Source of the DNA: an uncultured Trichococcus sp.
GTDB taxonomy: Bacteria; Bacillota; Bacilli; Lactobacillales; Aerococcaceae
Length of the DNA: 64,000 nt
Assembly: GCF_963663645.1 (NCBI RefSeq)
Contig: NZ_OY760503.1
Coordinates: 1,555,501-1,619,500, forward strand
Direction of reading: 5' to 3'
Position 1 is the first letter of the stretch, and every line of letters begins with the position of its first letter. Below are positions 26,156-34,782 of the stretch, piece by piece. The position numbers were made by a program, and so were the translations under genes. The notes beneath the pieces were generated by a model, which was not told where the DNA came from, searched no databases, and saw only the letters and a list, made by a program, of their open reading frames with translations.

Positions 26156-26812
26156 TCAGACATACTTGCTGCCTTCACGGATGCTCAGGTTGGAGAGGTC
26201 ATCCTTGTGCGCGGAAATGAACGCGCGCACCCAATCGGGATTCGTTTTACTGAAATCGCGCAGACTCCAACCGATGGCTTTGTTGATGAAGAATTCCTTT
26301 TGGTTCAGATTGTTCTGGATGATTTCCTCCAGTAAAGAGGTATCCGTCTTGTCTTTGAAGCCAAGTTGATGATCGATGGCGACGCGACGCAACCAGATGT
26401 CATCCGCAACGCTCCATTCCAACAGGATTGGCTTGCATTCCGGATAGCGTTGGACAATTGATCCGACAACTCCATCCAGGCCATCGACGGTATCCCACCA
26501 AGATTTTGTCTGGATGTATTGTTTCAATTTCGGCAAGTCTTCCGGACCGAGGCAATTCTGGATCGCCAGAAGATAATCGACGCCAGCATAATGGAATTCC
26601 CTTTCATCATGTTCGAAGCACTGGTCTACGAAATCGAAGTCGATGATTTTTTCTTTTTTTGCGGCTGCAAGAAATTTTTTATAGGCAGCTTTGCGCGGAC
26701 CCGTTGCGATTCCCAGGAACGGGAATTGATTCCGCATATAGGCCGACATCTGGGGAGCGCGTTCTTCATCGCGCAAAGCCAGCAAAGATTCAAAAATGCC
26801 ATCATACCACAT
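26156..26812 (-). CDS. DNA alkylation repair protein, AlkD-like
   Basis: The 218-residue all-helical HEAT-repeat protein has SWWDTVDGLDGVVG, which holds the Trp and Asp used by AlkD to bind the lesion. It also has LEWSVADDIWLRRVAIDHQL and FFINKAIGWSLRDFSK. The enzyme removes alkylated purines (7-methylguanine, 3-methyladenine) from DNA. ATG 26812 has AAAGGCAGG nine bases upstream; longer in-frame starts to 26896 lack one. The protein ends SNLSIREGSKYV. Its position is isolated, with divergent and convergent neighbours. Confidence 0.85.
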   Translation of the reverse strand: MWYDGIFESLLALRDEERAPQMSAYMRNQFPFLGIATGPRKAAYKKFLAAAKKEKIIDFDFVDQCFEHDEREFHYAGVDYLLAIQNCLGPEDLPKLKQYIQTKSWWDTVDGLDGVVGSIVQRYPECKPILLEWSVADDIWLRRVAIDHQLGFKDKTDTSLLEEIIQNNLNQKEFFINKAIGWSLRDFSKTNPDWVRAFISAHKDDLSNLSIREGSKYV

Positions 26813-26918
26813 GGTGTTAACCTGCCTTTCTGAGTTGGATGCGACTCGTAAGTCACTCATCATGATTACTTTAGAATAGTTTCCAGAAAAGTGCAATCAT
26901 GATGCCAAGGAGGATATT

Positions 26919-27677
26919 ATGGAACAAAACCGGAAATACAGTTGGGTCCGAAAAGTGCTGATCGGCTTGGCTGTGCTGACAGTGATCACTGCAGGGGCGT
27001 TTTTTTTGTATGTGAATGACTATTACCAAGCGACGGCGGAAGCTGTCGCGGCGCTGCAGTCGGATGGAGCGGTCACCATCACCGAGACGGATGATGCGAT
27101 CACGTTTGCGCCGAACGGGGAAGATCCGGAGGACGGCCTCATCTTTTATCCAGGTGGAAAGGTTGAAGCGGAAGCCTATGCGCCTTTGCTGCGCAGCTTG
27201 GCCGAAGCGGATTTGTTGGTGGTCGTCGCCAAAATGCCTTTCCATTTGGCGGTCTTTGATGCGGACGCGGCAGAAGCGATCATGGCACAGGACAACGATG
27301 TTGAGGAGTGGTATCTCGCCGGACATTCCTTGGGCGGCGTCATGGCCGCCAGTTTTGTGGCTAGTCAAGCTGATGAAGTCGCCGGCCTGATTTTCCTGGC
27401 ATCCTATCCGTCCGGAGATTTGAACGACGCGCCGTTTCCGGTCCTTTCCATCTATGGATCGGAGGATGGAGTCCTGAACCGCGAAAGCTACGACGAAGCG
27501 CGAAGAATGCTGCCGGAAGACTATACGGAAATCGTGCTGGATGGCGGAAATCATGGCCAGTTCGGCGATTACGGCCCGCAGGAGGGCGACGGCACGGCAT
27601 CCATCAGCACCGAGCAGCAGCAACAGCAGACGGTCGAAGCCATCACAGCATTCATCGGAAACAACCGCCAGCAATGA
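26919..27677 (+). CDS. Membrane-anchored alpha/beta hydrolase
   Basis: The 252-residue protein has an N-terminal signal anchor (VRKVLIGLAVLTVITAGAFFLYV) and an alpha/beta-hydrolase domain on the outside. The nucleophile elbow is GHSLGG, the acid is likely the Asp in SIYGSEDGVLN, and the catalytic His is in DGGNHGQFGDYG. It matches the dienelactone hydrolase-like family with LIFYPGGKVEAEAYAPLLR. The substrate is unknown. ATG 26919 follows AAGGAGG. It is followed 48 bp later by the GNAT gene. Confidence 0.82.
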   Translation: MEQNRKYSWVRKVLIGLAVLTVITAGAFFLYVNDYYQATAEAVAALQSDGAVTITETDDAITFAPNGEDPEDGLIFYPGGKVEAEAYAPLLRSLAEADLLVVVAKMPFHLAVFDADAAEAIMAQDNDVEEWYLAGHSLGGVMAASFVASQADEVAGLIFLASYPSGDLNDAPFPVLSIYGSEDGVLNRESYDEARRMLPEDYTEIVLDGGNHGQFGDYGPQEGDGTASISTEQQQQQTVEAITAFIGNNRQQ

Positions 27678-27725
27678 CACCGCGGATCAAATAATACGTG
27701 AGATTTGCATGAAGGGAAGAAAAAC

Positions 27726-28340
27726 ATGACAGAAATAACGATGGCGAAAATGAGCCAATTATCGGAATTACAAAAAGAGGAAGTCAGAAAAATTTTTGTC
27801 ACCAGCTACTATAAGGATATGAAGACGCTGCATCGCGATGCCGAACGCTTGCTGGGCGGATTCCGTAGGCTGCTGCAGGAGGATCTGATCCGGGTCGCGA
27901 TGGACGGGGAGCGCCCAGTCGCGATGGTGGGCTGTTCGACCAACAAGCGCCGTGCGATGGAAGTGAACAAAGAGGATTTCCTGGCTAATTTCGGATTTAT
28001 CTGGGGACATGTCGGTTATTTCAGTTTTCGCAAAGAATACGGCGAGCCACTGGCCATCGACGATGATACGCTCTATTTTGAGTGCGTGGCGACCAACGAA
28101 GCGGACAGGCGCCGAGGCGTTGCCGGACAGATGCTGCTCAATCTGATCGAAACGGAACCTTACAAAACCTTCGCCTTGGATGTCGTCGACAGCAACGGGC
28201 GGGCACAAAACGTTTATGAACGGATCGGCTTCCGCGAAATGCATCGGAAAAAATCTTGGATCGGAAAAATTTTCATGGATTACTCGGAAAGCATTTGGAT
28301 GAGCCGTCCAAAGCATTTACCAAATCCATCGGAACGATAG
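27726..28340 (+). CDS. GNAT-family N-acetyltransferase
   Basis: The 204-residue protein has the acetyl-CoA binding core of the GNAT fold: DTLYFECVATNEADRRRGVAGQMLLNLIE (motif A, R-R-G-V-A-G), then FALDVVDSNGRAQNVYERIGF (motif B). The acceptor is unknown. ATG 27726 is chosen since AAGGGAAG lies upstream; the TTG at 27705 does not have a better site. The region downstream leads into the argS leader. Confidence 0.82.
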   Translation: MTEITMAKMSQLSELQKEEVRKIFVTSYYKDMKTLHRDAERLLGGFRRLLQEDLIRVAMDGERPVAMVGCSTNKRRAMEVNKEDFLANFGFIWGHVGYFSFRKEYGEPLAIDDDTLYFECVATNEADRRRGVAGQMLLNLIETEPYKTFALDVVDSNGRAQNVYERIGFREMHRKKSWIGKIFMDYSESIWMSRPKHLPNPSER

Positions 28341-28355
28341 GGAAGTAAAAATCAA

Positions 28356-28385
28356 TTAGACAAACAGGGCCGGCTTTGATATAGT
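28356..28385 (+). promoter_or_regulatory. Promoter of the argS T-box transcript
   Basis: TTAGAC and TATAGT are 18 bases apart, just upstream of the T-box stem I. Confidence 0.6.
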
Positions 28386-28404
28386 ATTACAGATAGTAAA
28401 CACA

Positions 28405-28699
28405 TTCAGTGATGAAGAAAGTACTTCGAGCAATGTTCACAGCGAGCGGGGAAGGTGGAAGCCCGCAACGGAGTGAAGAAGGAAACGCACTTCAGAGAAA
28501 ATGACTCAAAAACAAGCGCAATCCTCCTGTTCATCGGACAGATCGGAAAGGACGTTTGTGAGTAGCATCATTCGGTTTAGCCCCGTTAGCGGTTCAAAAG
28601 GATAAACTAATCAGAGCCCATCTGTGTTGCTTTATCGAATTAGAGTGGTACCACGGATGTTCGTCTCTATTTTGCCAGGGCAGAATAGGGGCTTTTTTT
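28405..28699 (+). promoter_or_regulatory. T-box leader controlling argS
   Basis: Stem I contains the AGTA of the specifier loop near 28421 and the GGTGGAAGCCCGC distal part. On its return arm is GAAACGCAC, where CGC (Arg) fits as specifier. The T-box AGAGTGGTACCACG occupies about 28642-28655. It is followed by a terminator stem (GTCTCTATTTTGC / GCAGAATAGGGGC) and a T-run at 28692-28699. Uncharged arginine tRNA would pair with the T-box and let transcription continue into argS. The 5' border is approximate. Confidence 0.9.
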
Positions 28700-28792
28700 A
28701 TCGTTATCGTGCATTTACGGCACCTACGAGAAGACAAGAGAGCCATGCAACATGTGGATAGGCAGAGGCGTATAATAAAGGAGCAGAAAAAT

Positions 28793-30490
28793 ATGGATTA
28801 TAAAAAGATTGTTGCTGAAGAGATTCAAAAGCTGGTACCGGAGCATTTAAGCTACGACCAAGTGTACCAATTGCTGGAAGTACCCAAATACACTGAGCAC
28901 GGGGATGTCGCATTTCCGGCATTCGCACTGGCGAAAGCACTGCGCAAAGCACCGCAAGCCATCGCTGGAGATTTGGCGGCACAACTGAAGCATCCTTACA
29001 TTGAAAAGGTGGAAGCGGTAGGCCCGTACGTCAACCTTTTCCTTGAAAAAGCAGCCGTAACGAATGCGGTCCTGCATGAAATTGCTGCCGAAGGTCATGC
29101 TTTCGGAACAGCCGATATCGGGAAAGGCGGCAACGTGCCGATCGATATGTCCTCGCCGAATATCGCGAAACCGATCTCGATGGGTCATTTGCGTTCTACG
29201 GTAATCGGAAATTCTTTGGCCAACATCATGAAGAAAGTCGGCTTCAACCCGATCAAAATCAACCACTTGGGCGACTGGGGCACGCAATTCGGCAAGTTGA
29301 TCGTCGCCTACAAATTGTGGGGCAACGAAGAGAAAGTCAAAGCTGAGCCGATCAATGAATTGTTGACTCTGTATGTCCGTTTCCATACAGAAGCAGAATC
29401 TGACGATACGTTGAACGACGAAGCCCGTGCTTGGTTCAAGAAATTGGAAGATGGCGATGAGGAAGCTTTGCATCTTTGGGAATGGTTCCGTTCCGAATCG
29501 CTGCAGGAATTCATGAAAATCTATGATATGTTGGGGATCACGTTCGATTCCTTCAACGGCGAAGCTTTCTACAATGACAAGATGGATGAAGTCGTTGAAC
29601 TGCTGGACAAAGCCGGCATCCTGACCCAGGACCGCGGCGCAACCATCGTCGATCTGGAGAAATACAATCTGAATCCGGCCTTGATCAAGAAATCGGACGG
29701 CGCAACGCTGTACATCACCCGCGACTTGGCTGCGGCGATCTACCGCAAACGCAATTATGATTTTGCGATGTCCTTGTATGCAGTCGGCAACGAACAAAGC
29801 AACCATTTCAAACAATTGAAAGCCGTATTGAAAGAGTTGGGCTACGACTGGGCAGAAAACATGCACCATATCCCGTTCGGCCTGATTACGCAAGGCGGCA
29901 AAAAACTGTCGACGCGTCAAGGCAAAGTCATCCTGCTTGAGGAAGTCCTGAATGAAGCGACCGAGCTTTCCTTGAAACAGATCAATGAAAAGAATCCGAC
30001 ACTGGAAAATAAGGAAGAAGTCGCCAAAGCAGTCGGTGTCGGTGCAGTCGTTTTCCACGACCTGAAAAATGACCGCTTGAACAATTTCGACTTCGATCTG
30101 GAGGAAGTCGTGCAATTCGAAGGCGAAACAGGCCCATACGTACAATACACAAACGCACGCGGATTGAGCATTTTGCGCAAAGCGGCAGTCGAACTGGACA
30201 CGACCGAAGCGGCTGACCTTGGTTTGGATGACGCTTATGCATGGGAAGTAGTGAAACTGTTGAACAGCTTCCCCGAAATCATCCAGCAAGCCTACGAAAA
30301 ATTCGAGCCATCCGTGATTGCTAAATACACGCTTCATTTAGCCCAAGCGTTCAATAAATACTACGGCAACACAAAGGTGCTGGTCGAAGACGACAAACGC
30401 AACGCGCGTCTGGCGCTTGTCCAGTCCGTAGCTACAGTCCTGCAAGAAGGCCTAAGACTCCTAGGAGTCCAATCCCCAGAAAAAATGTAG
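28793..30490 (+). CDS. argS: Arginyl-tRNA synthetase
   Basis: The 565-residue class I synthetase attaches arginine to its tRNA. It shows the N-terminal additional domain, the HIGH-like motif in [21 protein letters not shown], and [27 protein letters not shown] lies in the KMSKS region, and the DALR anticodon-binding domain lies at the C-terminal end. ATG 28793 is preceded by AAAGGAG; an in-frame upstream extension to 28709 has no such site. A T-box with an Arg specifier lies upstream, which independently supports the assignment. Confidence 0.97.
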   Translation: MDYKKIVAEEIQKLVPEHLSYDQVYQLLEVPKYTEHGDVAFPAFALAKALRKAPQAIAGDLAAQLKHPYIEKVEAVGPYVNLFLEKAAVTNAVLHEIAAEGHAFGTADIGKGGNVPIDMSSPNIAKPISMGHLRSTVIGNSLANIMKKVGFNPIKINHLGDWGTQFGKLIVAYKLWGNEEKVKAEPINELLTLYVRFHTEAESDDTLNDEARAWFKKLEDGDEEALHLWEWFRSESLQEFMKIYDMLGITFDSFNGEAFYNDKMDEVVELLDKAGILTQDRGATIVDLEKYNLNPALIKKSDGATLYITRDLAAAIYRKRNYDFAMSLYAVGNEQSNHFKQLKAVLKELGYDWAENMHHIPFGLITQGGKKLSTRQGKVILLEEVLNEATELSLKQINEKNPTLENKEEVAKAVGVGAVVFHDLKNDRLNNFDFDLEEVVQFEGETGPYVQYTNARGLSILRKAAVELDTTEAADLGLDDAYAWEVVKLLNSFPEIIQQAYEKFEPSVIAKYTLHLAQAFNKYYGNTKVLVEDDKRNARLALVQSVATVLQEGLRLLGVQSPEKM

Positions 30491-30498
30491 GATACGAT

Positions 30499-30596
30499 GA
30501 ATCCCGGGTAGAAATCGAGCACTAAGGGGACAAACACAAAGCGGACGTTTTTTGTCCGCGTGGGGTTGTCAACTTAGGCGGAGATTTCTGGGATTC
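30499..30596 (+). ncRNA. Candidate structured RNA element, copy 1
   Basis: The 98-nt element can form one long stepped hairpin: GAATCCC/GGGATTC, AGAAATC/GATTTCT, CTAAG/CTTAG, GACAA/TTGTC and GCGGAC/GTCCGC around a T-rich loop. The copy 310 bp downstream has the same inner sequence, but its outer helices are changed on both sides so that pairing is kept. That is direct evidence that the folded RNA matters. It begins 8 bp after argS. Function and family are unknown to me. It could act as a processing or termination signal, or as part of a small RNA. Confidence 0.6.
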
Positions 30597-30660
30597 AGAG
30601 TTCGACTAAGTAGAGCGAGATGAAAAGCGTTTAGATACCCGGACGTTGGAGCAAATAACG

Positions 30661-30775
30661 AAGTGAACCTCTTTTGTTCACTACGTAAGGAGGCACTGTG
30701 ACCGTACCGGTCAAGTGTATCATGTCTCTAAGCGATTAAAAATCGCAAGAGCCATGACAAAACGGGAGTGGTATC
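30661..30775 (+). ncRNA. Candidate RNA motif shared with the 56.5-kb locus
   Basis: After a GTGAAC/GTTCAC hairpin (30664-30682) comes CACTGTGACC, four bases, CGGTCAAGT, then AAGCGATT, a short loop, AATCGCAAGAG and CATGACAA. The same series in the same order is found at about 56543-56665, with an insertion of about 55 bases in the middle. The conserved blocks contain pairable GACC/GGTC and GCGAT/ATCGC stems. It lies between the two copies of the stepped hairpin, so 30499-30906 may be one compound RNA. Function unknown. Confidence 0.45.
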
Positions 30776-30808
30776 TGCTTTTCAGAACGCGTTTGCGCAG
30801 GATGAGAT

Positions 30809-30906
30809 GATTCGCGGGTAGAGTTCGAGCACTAAGGGGACAAACACAAAGCGGACGTTTTTTGTCCGCGTGGGGTTGTCAACTTAGGCGGAGAACTCTG
30901 CGAATC
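30809..30906 (+). ncRNA. Candidate structured RNA element, copy 2
   Basis: This second copy of the 98-nt stepped hairpin has an identical CTAAG-to-CTTAG core. The outer helices read GATTCGC/GCGAATC and AGAGTTC/GAACTCT instead of the copy 1 pairs, with compensating changes on both arms. CTAAGTAGA follows both copies. It lies about 110 bp upstream of the ClC gene and ends before a terminator-like hairpin. Confidence 0.6.
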
Positions 30907-30944
30907 AGAACTCGGCTAAGTAGATACGATAAAAATCAAAACCG

Positions 30945-30978
30945 CCTAAAATTATGGACATAGTTTTAGGTTTTTTGA
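30945..30978 (+). terminator. Rho-independent terminator before the ClC gene
   Basis: The stem CCTAAAATTAT / ATAGTTTTAGG with one mismatch and a short loop is followed by a T-run (30971-30976). It may end transcripts from argS or the RNA block, or act as an attenuator for the ClC gene 40 bp downstream. Confidence 0.7.
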
Positions 30979-31017
30979 TTTACATGGATCAAAAACAACA
31001 GAAAGAAGGGATAATCT

Positions 31018-32568
31018 TTGGATATTTATAGGAAGCTCATGGCTGATGAACGCGTCGTTTACCTTGCGAAAGGAACGCTTGTGGGTTTATCAGCCGGCTT
31101 TATTGTCAGTCTGTTCAGATTAGGAATTGAATTCATATTGGAGACAGTGATCGAAAGCTATCATTACATGCAAGCACGGCCAATCTGGCTCATCCCTTGG
31201 GTGATTTTTTCAGTGGTAGCCGCGCTTATCGTCGGAAAACTTGTCAAAAGCGAACCCAACATCAAGGGCAGCGGCATTCCGCAAGTGGAAGGGCAAGTAC
31301 AAGGAGTCATCAGCCTTAACTGGTGGCCCGTGCTCTGGAAAAAATTCGTCGGCGGTCTGCTGGCAATCGGATCCGGCCTCTTCTTAGGGAGGGAGGGTCC
31401 TTCCATCCAATTGGGATCCGCAGTGGGACAAGGCATCAGCAGTCTCACAAAAGGGGATGACGTTGAAGAAAAAATCCTTCTTTCGAGCGGTGCCGGCGCC
31501 GGTTTGGCGGCAGCTTTCAATGCGCCCTTGGCAGGCTTGATGTTTGTCCTCGAGGAAGTCCATCACAACTTTTCCCCCTTGTTGGGCATCACGACCTTCT
31601 CTTCGGCGCTTGTGGCAAATTTCGTGTCCTTGAACATCTTCGGTTTGACTCCGGCGCTGGACATCGGCATGATGAACACAATCCCGATCGCCTACTACGG
31701 CTTGGTTATTGGCTTGGGCGTCTTTCTGGGATTGAATGGCTGGCTCTACAACAAAGTAGTCTTGTCATTGCCTAAACTGTATGGCAGGTTGCCATTCATC
31801 CCGGCTCGGTATAACGCAATCTTGCCATTCATTCTAGTCATCCCGATCGGCTATTTTCTTCCCAAGGCCATCGGAGGAGGCAGCGAGCTGATCCTGCATT
31901 TGAGCAATTGGCAACTCTCTTTGGGGATGCTGATTGGCCTATGGGTTCTGCGCTTTGTATTTTCGATGATCTCTTACGGCGCGAATGTTCCCGGCGGCAT
32001 TTTTCTGCCGATCTTATCATTGGGGGCAATATTGGGCGCCATCTACGGAAAAGCCGCTTTGGCTCTGCTTTCGTTCGATCCGCAATATTTGCCGCATTTC
32101 ATCATTTTTGCGATGGCGGGCTATTTCACTGCCATCGGAAAAGCACCTTTGACCGCCATCATTTTGGTGACGGAGATGGTCGGCGGGATGAATCAGTTGA
32201 TGCCGCTTGCCATCTGTTCATTCAGCGCCTTTGTCACCGCCGATCTGTTGGGCGTGGATCCCATCTATGAAAGCCTTTTGGAAAGGCTCATCGCTTCGCA
32301 TGACAGCAAGCGCAACGGGAAAAAATATTTGTTTGATCTGCCGATCAGAGCCGAAAGTCATTTCTCCGGTAAGAAAATCCGTGATGTCCGGTGGCCCGAG
32401 GATGTGTTGGTGACATCGATCCGAAGAGGCCAACAGAATGTTGTGGCAACCGGCAAAACAGTTATGCAAACGGGGGATGTGCTGCATGTTTTGACAGATC
32501 TGGGCTTGGCCAAAACCGTTCAGGAAGAACTGAAGCAATTGGAAAAAAGGCGACTTTTCGACACTTGA
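31018..32568 (+). CDS. ClC-family H+/Cl- exchanger with C-terminal TrkA-C-like domain
   Basis: The 516-residue protein has the ClC anion-site motifs GSGIPQVEG and GREGPSIQLG, with the gating Glu in GREGP. It also has the inner proton-path Glu in MFVLEEVHHNF, which marks exchangers rather than channels. GANVPGGIFLPIL lies later in the pore. After residue about 430 a soluble RCK_C/TrkA-C-like domain follows (DVLVTSIRRGQQNVV, GDVLHVLTD). It would swap chloride for protons in acid or osmotic stress. The start is TTG 31018, seven bases after AAGAAGGG; an internal ATG at 31039 is a weaker choice. It is not the fluoride-specific branch. Confidence 0.88.
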   Translation: MDIYRKLMADERVVYLAKGTLVGLSAGFIVSLFRLGIEFILETVIESYHYMQARPIWLIPWVIFSVVAALIVGKLVKSEPNIKGSGIPQVEGQVQGVISLNWWPVLWKKFVGGLLAIGSGLFLGREGPSIQLGSAVGQGISSLTKGDDVEEKILLSSGAGAGLAAAFNAPLAGLMFVLEEVHHNFSPLLGITTFSSALVANFVSLNIFGLTPALDIGMMNTIPIAYYGLVIGLGVFLGLNGWLYNKVVLSLPKLYGRLPFIPARYNAILPFILVIPIGYFLPKAIGGGSELILHLSNWQLSLGMLIGLWVLRFVFSMISYGANVPGGIFLPILSLGAILGAIYGKAALALLSFDPQYLPHFIIFAMAGYFTAIGKAPLTAIILVTEMVGGMNQLMPLAICSFSAFVTADLLGVDPIYESLLERLIASHDSKRNGKKYLFDLPIRAESHFSGKKIRDVRWPEDVLVTSIRRGQQNVVATGKTVMQTGDVLHVLTDLGLAKTVQEELKQLEKRRLFDT

Positions 32569-32589
32569 TGCATCAAGTGGGTTTTTTTC
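32561..32589 (+). terminator. Terminator overlapping the ClC stop codon
   Basis: The perfect stem ACTTGATG / CATCAAGT plus a T-run starts inside the last codons of the ClC gene. Confidence 0.8.
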
Positions 32590-32665
32590 TGAAAAATATG
32601 CTATCCTTATATTGAAGTTTTCAAAGTCGGTGCATCGCAAGCCTTGATAGAGGGGGTTCTGTAAA

Positions 32666-33142
32666 ATGGGAAGAATTTCAGACATCACATTGACCAATCA
32701 GCCGGAGCAGCGCATCATTTCCATCAAAACGGAAACAACGCTGAAAAATATGCAGACGAAGATAGGGGACTGCCGCGAAAAGATCCTGACCTACCTGAAT
32801 CTGTTGGAAGAACTGCCTGCAGGGCCCTGTTTCACGATCTATTACTCATTCACGAAGCAAAACGTCGAAATCGAAGTCGGCTATCCGATCGCAAAAATGT
32901 TGTCTCCGCAGGATGATATCCGCATGTCCAGCATTCCGGCGGGGAAACGGGTATCCTGCCTGAACATCGGCCCTTATAATGAAATTCCCAAGATTTACCA
33001 GGAAATGGACCAGTGGTTGGCCGTCCATGATTTCGAAACGAACGGCATCTCCTACGAAACCTACTACAACGGCGAAGGTTATACGCCGCAGGAATACTTG
33101 ACCAAAATCGAATTGCCTATCCAAGAGGCAGATGAAAACTAA
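32666..33142 (+). CDS. GyrI-like effector-binding domain protein
   Basis: The 158-residue protein belongs to the same stand-alone GyrI-like/AraC effector-binding family as the gene at 8045. It has PAGPCFTIYYSFTKQNVEIEVGYPI, IPAGKRVSCLNIGPYNEIPKIYQEM and a final EYLTKIELPIQ. The two share the layout but are clearly diverged, so they are not a recent duplication. It probably binds a small ligand. It precedes a MATE drug efflux pump, separated by a terminator, which makes a role in sensing or binding toxic compounds plausible but unproven. ATG 32666 follows AGAGGGGG. Confidence 0.78.
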   Translation: MGRISDITLTNQPEQRIISIKTETTLKNMQTKIGDCREKILTYLNLLEELPAGPCFTIYYSFTKQNVEIEVGYPIAKMLSPQDDIRMSSIPAGKRVSCLNIGPYNEIPKIYQEMDQWLAVHDFETNGISYETYYNGEGYTPQEYLTKIELPIQEADEN

Positions 33143-33163
33143 AAATTATAGTTACAAAAGAGC

Positions 33164-33193
33164 GAGCCGTCGAATAGACGGCTCCACTTTTTT
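33164..33193 (+). terminator. Terminator between the GyrI-like and MATE genes
   Basis: The stem GAGCCGTC / GACGGCTC with loop GAATA is followed by CAC and a T-run. Confidence 0.8.
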
Positions 33194-33207
33194 GGAAAGG
33201 AAAAAAT

Positions 33208-34608
33208 ATGCAACAAAACAAACAGCCAGCGATGGCAGAAAACAAGATGGGTGTCATGCCCGTCAACAAGCTACTGATTTCGATGTCCGTGCCGATGATG
33301 ATCTCGATGCTTGTGCAGGCCTTATATAATGTCGTCGACAGCATCTTTGTGGCCCAAATCGGAGAAAAAGCTTTGACGGCCGTATCCTTGGCGTTCCCGG
33401 TGCAGAACTTGATGATCGCTTTGGCGGTCGGGACCGGGGTCGGGATCAATGCCTTGGTTTCCAGACGACTAGGCGAAAAAAATTACGAGGCTGCAAACAG
33501 TACGGCCGATAACGGCATCTTTCTGAATGCCATGCATTTCCTGTTGTTTTTGGCATTGGGATTGTTTTTCATCCCGCTTTATTTCTCCTTCCAGACGAAG
33601 GATGCAGAAATCATCGCCTACGGAATCGATTACCTGCAAGTCATCAGTATTTTCTCGTTCGGGATCTTTATGCAGGTCAGCATGGAACGCTTGCTGCAAT
33701 CGACGGGCAGAACCTTGTACACGATGACGACCCAAGCGACCGGCGCGATCCTGAACATCATTTTGGATCCGATCTTCATCTTCGGCTGGTTCGGGGTTCC
33801 GGCAATGGGCACAAGGGGCGCTGCGATTGCAACTGTGATCGGACAGATAGCCGCTGCTTCATTGGCCTTCTTTTTCAACGTTCGGTTCAACAAGGAAATC
33901 ACTTTATCGTTTAAAGGGTTCCGCCCGGATATGCAAACGATCAAAAAAATCTATTCCATCGGCGGCCCGTCGATTCTGATGCAAGCTGTCGGCTCCTTCC
34001 TGAATTTGAGCCTGAACAATATTCTGATCCGTTTCACACCGACAGCGACTGCTGTTTTCGGCGTCTACTTTAAGCTTCAAAGCTTCATCTTCATGCCGGT
34101 TTTCGGCCTGAACAATGGGATGGTTCCGATCATCGCCTATAACTACGGTGCAGACCAAAAAGAACGGATCAAGCAGACCATCAGCTTGTCGAAAAAATAT
34201 GCGATGGCGATCATGTTCATTGGCACGGCCGTTTTCTTGCTGATTCCCGGAACGCTACTGCAGTTATTCAATGCATCCGATGAAATGCTGGAAATCGGGA
34301 TACCGGCTTTACGGATCATCAGCCTCTGCTATATTTCTGCAGGCTACAACATCGTTTCCGGTTCCGTGTTCCAAGCTTTCGGCAAAGGCGGGCTGAGTCT
34401 GTGGGTTTCCATGATCCGCCAAGTCGTGGTGCTGCTGCCGGCAGCCTTTCTGCTATCCTTGATGGGGGATGTTTCATTTGTCTGGTGGGCATTTCCGATT
34501 GCGGAAGTTTTTGCACTTGTGATGAGTATCTATTTCAACAAGAAAATTGACAGAGAAGTCATCGCGAACATCTACCCGCATACAATCGGAGACGCTGTTC
34601 CGGAATAA
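33208..34608 (+). CDS. MATE-family efflux transporter
   Basis: The 466-residue protein has about twelve membrane segments in two related halves. The first half starts MSVPMMISMLVQALYNVVDSIFVAQIGEKALTAVSLAFP. The second half starts SIGGPSILMQAVGSFLNLSLNN, with the usual GLNNGMVPIIAYNYGA. The family exports cationic drugs or dyes using Na+ or H+. The substrate is not readable. ATG 33208 follows TGGAAAGG. A strong terminator lies 12 bp after the stop, so it is a single-gene unit. Confidence 0.92.
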   Translation: MQQNKQPAMAENKMGVMPVNKLLISMSVPMMISMLVQALYNVVDSIFVAQIGEKALTAVSLAFPVQNLMIALAVGTGVGINALVSRRLGEKNYEAANSTADNGIFLNAMHFLLFLALGLFFIPLYFSFQTKDAEIIAYGIDYLQVISIFSFGIFMQVSMERLLQSTGRTLYTMTTQATGAILNIILDPIFIFGWFGVPAMGTRGAAIATVIGQIAAASLAFFFNVRFNKEITLSFKGFRPDMQTIKKIYSIGGPSILMQAVGSFLNLSLNNILIRFTPTATAVFGVYFKLQSFIFMPVFGLNNGMVPIIAYNYGADQKERIKQTISLSKKYAMAIMFIGTAVFLLIPGTLLQLFNASDEMLEIGIPALRIISLCYISAGYNIVSGSVFQAFGKGGLSLWVSMIRQVVVLLPAAFLLSLMGDVSFVWWAFPIAEVFALVMSIYFNKKIDREVIANIYPHTIGDAVPE

Positions 34609-34620
34609 TCAGAAAAGTGA

Positions 34621-34662
34621 AAGCCTTGCAGAGCCGTATAGTGGTTCTGCAAGGCTTTTTTT
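34621..34662 (+). terminator. Terminator after the MATE gene
   Basis: The stem AAGCCTTGCAGA / TTCTGCAAGGCTT is perfect over twelve pairs and followed by a T-run. Confidence 0.9.
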
Positions 34663-34782
34663 ATGGATTCATTTCAGGGCGTGCTTTTGTTTCCCGACAA
34701 GTGTCCGGCTTTACTTTTATTCTTGAGAATCCTAAAATGAAAGAGACAGAAGGACGTTTGACACTAGAACGGAGGGGTTTCA

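Noticed and set aside
30491-31017. Fluoride riboswitch upstream of the ClC gene
   Set aside because: The conserved fluoride-switch sequence is not found, and the ClC protein has the GREGP motif of ordinary chloride exchangers, not the fluoride branch.
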